From: Paulinella micropora
Taxonomy: Eukaryota > Cercozoa > Imbricatea > Euglyphida > Paulinellidae
Length of the DNA: 64,000 bases
NCBI GenBank assembly: GCA_019918135.1
Contig: WBZZ01005583.1
Span: 1-64,000 of the forward strand
Direction: 5' to 3'
Shown here: positions 59,018 through 64,000 of the stretch, piece by piece
Numbering within the stretch: position 1 is the stretch's first letter
Layout of the letters: every line of letters starts with the position of its first letter
Translations under genes and position numbers: made by a program
The notes under the pieces: generated by a model
What the model was told of the DNA's origin: nothing
The model's input: the letters and a program-made list of their open reading frames with translations, nothing else
Database searches by the model: none

Positions 59018-62000
59018 TTACGCACGATGCATGTAGAACAGGCACCCATATACTGGCGCGGAACTAGTTTGGCTATCCCAAGTGCCAATAAATTCTACAG
59101 AAGGATTCATTACGTGAGGACATGCGCTGCATTCATAAATGAACAGGCCGCTGTCGTAAGTTCTAAGACCAAAAACCCTCCACATGACGCAGAGAGGAGC
59201 CTCAGTCGCGCTTTTGTAGTAGCGCAGGACATACTTCATATCATAACTCTCTCTCGTGCCGCCTGCACTGTACAATTGGTGGGTAAAAAGGAAGTTGGTG
59301 TTTGTATTGCTTGGCGCAGCAGTTGAGAAGAAGATCCAGTTATTGTTGTTGCTAATAAAGTTGGAATAAAAGTAGCGAGTCGACGAGAGCCGCAAGCTTT
59401 TCCAATTAGTGAGGGAGACAGAGGACGAGTAAAAGTAATCCGGACAATCTACGCCTTGTACGATATAGAAGCGGCTGCCCGCGTTCCCGCCATCATTCGC
59501 CGCGCAGTACGTTTTAGTGGACACTATGCGCAGCCTGACTTTGCCATCAAACCAGTTGAGACACTCTCGGGAAATCCCTGTCGTAATCACATCCCTATTG
59601 TAGCAGGTTGAGCACGGATGACCGTAGCCATTACAATTGAAGCAAGGCGAAGGGCTCCCACACACACCGCCACAGGTCCAGCTGCTTGTGGTATAGTCAC
59701 CTGTCGCACATTCGTTATTATCTATGCACGTGCCGCCACCCGGGCTGCTGCCGGGCGGGCACGGGCTTCTGGTCGGTGTGCGGCTTGGGCTTGCGGTCTG
59801 CGATGGCGAGGGGGTTGGCGTGAATTAAATGGTCGGCGTGACCGAGCTGGTTGGCGTGACCGAAATGGTCGGCGTGACCGAAATGGTCGGGCTCGGAGAG
59901 GAGCTCCTCGGGGACGAAGTGCGAGTTGGCGTCACTGAACTCGTTGTCGAGACGGAGGCCGAGGCAGAGGCACACCACGTCGGGTGGTAAACTGTGAGCC
60001 GCAGCTCATTCAGGTGCATATTACCGCGGAAATAGCCGCTAGCGCAACCTACCCCAAACGGTCCGCTCGTGGGCAACTTGTAAAACATCATTGGGACGAT
60101 TATCTTATAGTTCAAGTAGTACTGATAATATTAAGGCGTCGCAAGCTCCAGAGCATTCGATTGTTTGCAAAAAGGAGTGGTGCCGGTATTGACGCGCCCC
60201 CCGTCCAGGTCTACGTTGGTATTGTTGAGATAAGCTACGTAGTACCAGCTGACGCTATCGTTAGAGCCCGCAATGTATAGCTGTGCCGGGCCCCCGTATT
60301 CCAGAAAGGTGCCTGGTATAGTGGAGCAAATACCCAGCGGGCCGAGCCTGGCAGCTGTTGTTGAAGACCTCAGGTACAGTGCCTGTCCCGTAACGGAACC
60401 TGAATGCGCCGCCGGCGCGTTCAGAATTGTGTGCGGTATTTGCGTAGTTTGACAATAGTATATGTTGCTGCTGGCATTGTACGCGTACTGTACGATGTAG
60501 TCTTCCGGGAGAAAACCGATATGCTTTGTCAGGTTGTCATTATCCATAGCCATATATGCAATCGTCGGATTTGTGCTCCCGGAAATGCTCCAACCGCTGC
60601 TGGGGTTAGTAACGAAGTTGTCTGCCAAGGTCCCGGTGTTGTCAAAGAACAGGTCCAGGGCGTAGTTGCTGGCGCAGAACCACGACGGCGTGGTCGACAC
60701 GGTGACCGAAGCCGAGCCGGTCGGCGTCTGCGTAGCAGAGTTGGTCGGCGAGCTAGACACAGATGGCGACCTAGACAAAGACACCGACACCGAGCTGGTC
60801 ACTGACGCCGAGCTGGTCACCGACGCCGAGCGGGTCGCCGACACCGAGCTGGACACCGACACCGAGCTAGACACCGACGCCGAGCGCACACCGAGCTGGA
60901 CACCGACACTGAGCTAGACACCGACGCCGAGCTGGACACTGAAACTGACCTAGTCACCGACACCGAGCTGGTCACCGACACCGAGCTGGACACTGACACC
61001 GAGCTGCTCGGCACTGATGCCGAGCTGGTCACCGACGCCGAGCTGGTCACCGACACCGAGCTGGACACCGACGCCGAGCTGCTCACCGACGCCGAGCTGC
61101 TCACCGGCGCCGAGCTGCTCACCGACGCCGAGCTGCTCACCGACGCCGAGCTGGACGGCGACGCCGAGCTGCTCACCGACGCCGAGCTAGTCACCGACGC
61201 CGAGCTAGTCACCGACGCCGAGCTGGACGGCGACGCCGAGCTGGTCACCGACACCGAGCTGGTCACCGACGCCGAGCTGGACACCGACGCCGAGCTGGTC
61301 ACCGACGCCGAGCTGGTCACCGACGCCGAGCTGGACGGCGACGCCGAGCTGGACAGCGACGCCGAGCTGCTCACCGACACCGAGCTGGACACCGACACCG
61401 AGCTAGACACCGACGCCGAGCGCACACCGAGCTGGACACCGACACTGAGCTAGACACCGACGCCGAGCTGGACACTGAAACTGACCTAGTCACCGACACC
61501 GAGCTGGTCACCGACACCGAGCTGGACACTGACACCGAGCTGCTCGGCACTGATGCCGAGCTGGTCACCGACGCCGAGCTGGTCACCGACACCGAGCTGG
61601 ACACCGACGCCGAGCTGCTCACCGACGCCGAGCTGCTCACCGGCGCCGAGCTGCTCACCGACGCCGAGCTGCTCACCGACGCCGAGCTGGACGGCGACGC
61701 CGAGCTGCTCACCGACGCCGAGCTAGTCACCGACGCCGAGCTAGTCACCGACGCCGAGCTGGACGGCGACGCCGAGCTGGTCACCGACACCGAGCTGGTC
61801 ACCGACGCCGAGCTGGACACCGACGCCGAGCTGGTCACCGACGCCGAGCTGGTCACCGACGCCGAGCTGGACGGCGACGCCGAGCTGGACAGCGACGCCG
61901 AGCTGCTCACCGACACCGAGCTGGACACCGACACCGAGCTAGACACCGACGCCGAGCGCACACCGAGCTGGACACCGACACTGAGCTAGACACCGACGCC

Positions 62001-64000
62001 GAGCTGGACACTGAAACTGACCTAGTCACCGACACCGAGCTGGTCACCGACACCGAGCTGGACACTGACACCGAGCTGCTCGGCACTGATGCCGAGCTGG
62101 TCACCGACGCCGAGCTGGTCACCGACACCGAGCTGGACACCGACGCCGAGCTGCTCACCGACGCCGAGCTGCTCACCGGCGCCGAGCTGCTCACCGACGC
62201 CGAGCTGCTCACCGACGCCGAGCTGGACGGCGACGCCGAGCTGCTCACCGACGCCGAGCTAGTCACCGACGCCGAGCTAGTCACCGACGCCGAGCTGGAC
62301 GGCGACGCCGAGCTGGTCACCGACACCGAGCTGGTCACCGACGCCGAGCTGGACACCGACGCCGAGCTGGTCACCGACGCCGAGCTGGTCACCGACGCCG
62401 AGCTGGACGGCGACGCCGAGCTGGACAGCGACGCCGAGCTGCTCACCGACACCGAGCTGGACACCGACACCGAGCTAGACACCGACGCCGAGCGCACACC
62501 GAGCTGGACACCGACACTGAGCTAGACACCGACGCCGAGCTGGACACTGAAACTGACCTAGTCACCGACACCGAGCTGGTCACCGACACCGAGCTGGACA
62601 CTGACACCGAGCTGCTCGGCACTGATGCCGAGCTGGTCACCGACGCCGAGCTGGTCACCGACACCGAGCTGGACACCGACGCCGAGCTGCTCACCGACGC
62701 CGAGCTGCTCACCGGCGCCGAGCTGCTCACCGACGCCGAGCTGCTCACCGACGCCGAGCTGGACGGCGACGCCGAGCTGCTCACCGACGCCGAGCTAGTC
62801 ACCGACGCCGAGCTAGTCACCGACGCCGAGCTGGACGGCGACGCCGAGCTGGTCACCGACACCGAGCTGGTCACCGACGCCGAGCTGGACACCGACGCCG
62901 AGCTGGTCACCGACGCCGAGCTGGTCACCGACGCCGAGCTGGACGGCGACGCCGAGCTGGACAGCGACGCCGAGCTGCTCACCGACACCGAGCTGGACAC
63001 CGACACCGAGCTAGACACCGACGCCGAGCGCACACCGAGCTGGACACCGACACTGAGCTAGACACCGACGCCGAGCTGGACACTGAAACTGACCTAGTCA
63101 CCGACACCGAGCTGGTCACCGACACCGAGCTGGACACTGACACCGAGCTGCTCGGCACTGATGCCGAGCTGGTCACCGACGCCGAGCTGGTCACCGACAC
63201 CGAGCTGGACACCGACGCCGAGCTGCTCACCGACGCCGAGCTGCTCACCGGCGCCGAGCTGCTCACCGACGCCGAGCTGCTCACCGACGCCGAGCTGGAC
63301 GGCGACGCCGAGCTGCTCACCGACGCCGAGCTAGTCACCGACGCCGAGCTAGTCACCGACGCCGAGCTGGACGGCGACGCCGAGCTGGTCACCGACACCG
63401 AGCTGGTCACCGACGCCGAGCTGGACACCGACGCCGAGCTGGTCACCGACGCCGAGCTGGACACCGACGCCGAGCTGGACGGCGACGCCGAGCTGGACAG
63501 CGACGCCGAGCTGCTCACCGACACCGAGCTGGACAGCGACGCCGAGCTGGACAGCGACGCCGAGCTGGTCACCGACGCCGAACTGGACAGCGACGCCGAG
63601 CTGGACACCGACGCCGAGCTGGTCACCGACGCCGAGCTGCTCACCGACGCCGAGCTGGACACCGACGCCGAGCTGGACAGCGACGCCGAGCTGCTCACCG
63701 ACACCGAGCTGGACAGCGACGCCGAGCTGGTCACCGACGCCGAGCTGCTCACCGACGCCGAGCTGGACAGCGACGCCGAGCTGGACACCGACGCCGAGCT
63801 GCTCACCGACGCCGAGCTGCTCACCGACGCCGAGCTGGACAACGACGCCGAGCTGGACACCGACGCCGAGCTGCTCACCGACACCGAGCTGCTCACCAAC
63901 ACCGAGCTGCTCACCGACGCCGAGCTGGTCACCGACGCCGAGCTGCTCACCGACACCGAGCTAGTCACCGACACCGAGCTGGACACTGACACCGAGCTGC
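59018..64000 (-). pseudogene. Second Ser-rich surface protein, frame-broken, running off the window
   Basis: C-terminal part: Ser repeats, 'SPTNSATQTPTGSASVTV', a discoidin-like domain ('DNDNLTKHIGFLPEDYIV', 'SNDSVSWYYVAYLNN'), a second Ser/Thr/Pro linker ('SVTPTISVTPTSSVTPT'), a Cys-rich EGF-like segment ('CFNCNGYGHPCSTC') and a C-terminal domain ending at 59,018. In-frame TAA stops at 60,131-60,133 and 59,825-59,827 interrupt an otherwise continuous frame. Upstream, the frame is shifted at every 536-bp repeat junction. The N-terminus is outside the window. Likely non-functional as assembled. Confidence 0.55.
60760..64000. repeat. 18-bp-based Ser-repeat coding DNA organised in 536-bp tandem units
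   Basis: The base motif is 18 bp (on plus: GACGCCGAGCTGGACACC and variants) encoding SSASVS on the minus strand. A unique junction CGAGCGCACACCGAGC recurs at 60,881, 61,417, 61,953, 62,489 and 63,025, exactly 536 bp apart, so four complete higher-order units appear identical by eye. Beyond about 63,460 the order diverges. 536 is not a multiple of three. A related repeat of the same base motif lies at 55,560-56,470. Confidence 0.9.

Overview
The window is a mosaic of two very different DNAs. Positions 1 to about 11,390 are AT-rich, tightly packed and intron-free. They carry the morphogenesis set of a polinton-like virus (PLV) or virophage relative: an A32/FtsK-HerA-type packaging ATPase, a double-jelly-roll-like major capsid protein, a penton-like minor capsid protein, a PLA2-like large protein, two GIY-YIG nucleases and a fibre-like protein. 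The left end, where a polymerase/primase or integrase would be expected, lies outside the window. From about 11,390 rightwards the DNA is GC-rich, full of homopolymer G/C tracts, hairpins and long tandem arrays. Its genes look eukaryotic: a bifunctional DHFR-thymidylate synthase with seven 56-99 nt GT-AG introns, RING, BTB, F-box and leucine-rich-repeat proteins, kinase-like proteins and Ser-rich surface proteins with BspA/DUF285 and discoidin-like domains. I read this as either the nuclear genome of a GC-rich protist/alga or a large DNA virus that uses spliceosomal introns. Seven introns in one gene favour the nuclear option, but the sequence alone does not settle it.

Layout. 1-11,390: integrated PLV. 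11,393-11,700: decayed duplicate of the locus at 15,340-15,580, directly abutting the PLV. 11.8-23.7 kb: RING protein, BTB protein, kinase-like protein, DHFR-TS, coiled-coil protein, a Fanzor/TnpB-like RNA-guided nuclease and an LRR fragment. Several of these ORFs are split by short GC-rich hairpin elements whose removal restores the reading frame. 24-39 kb: three related, frame-broken kinase-like genes, two of them in a tandem duplication together with a membrane protein, plus F-box and histidine-phosphatase-like genes. 39.5-52.8 kb: two paralogous genes for a PolA-like (TVpol) plus SF3-helicase replication protein. Each is preceded by a large tandem array followed by the same repeat in inverted orientation. 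53.3-64 kb: a family of large Ser-rich surface proteins on the minus strand, ending in near-identical 536-bp tandem repeats that run off the window.

The strongest candidate for something undescribed is the 39.5-52.8 kb region: two copies of 'mirror-image repeat array + TVpol-SF3 helicase', one intact and one broken, which looks like a GC-rich self-replicating element distinct from the PLV at the left. The second is the family of 64-80 bp hairpin insertions in coding sequence, one flanked by a perfect 7-bp duplication. Many other genes carry single frameshifts, often in G/C homopolymers, or in-frame stops. These are either pseudogenes or long-read indel errors, and I say so where it matters.
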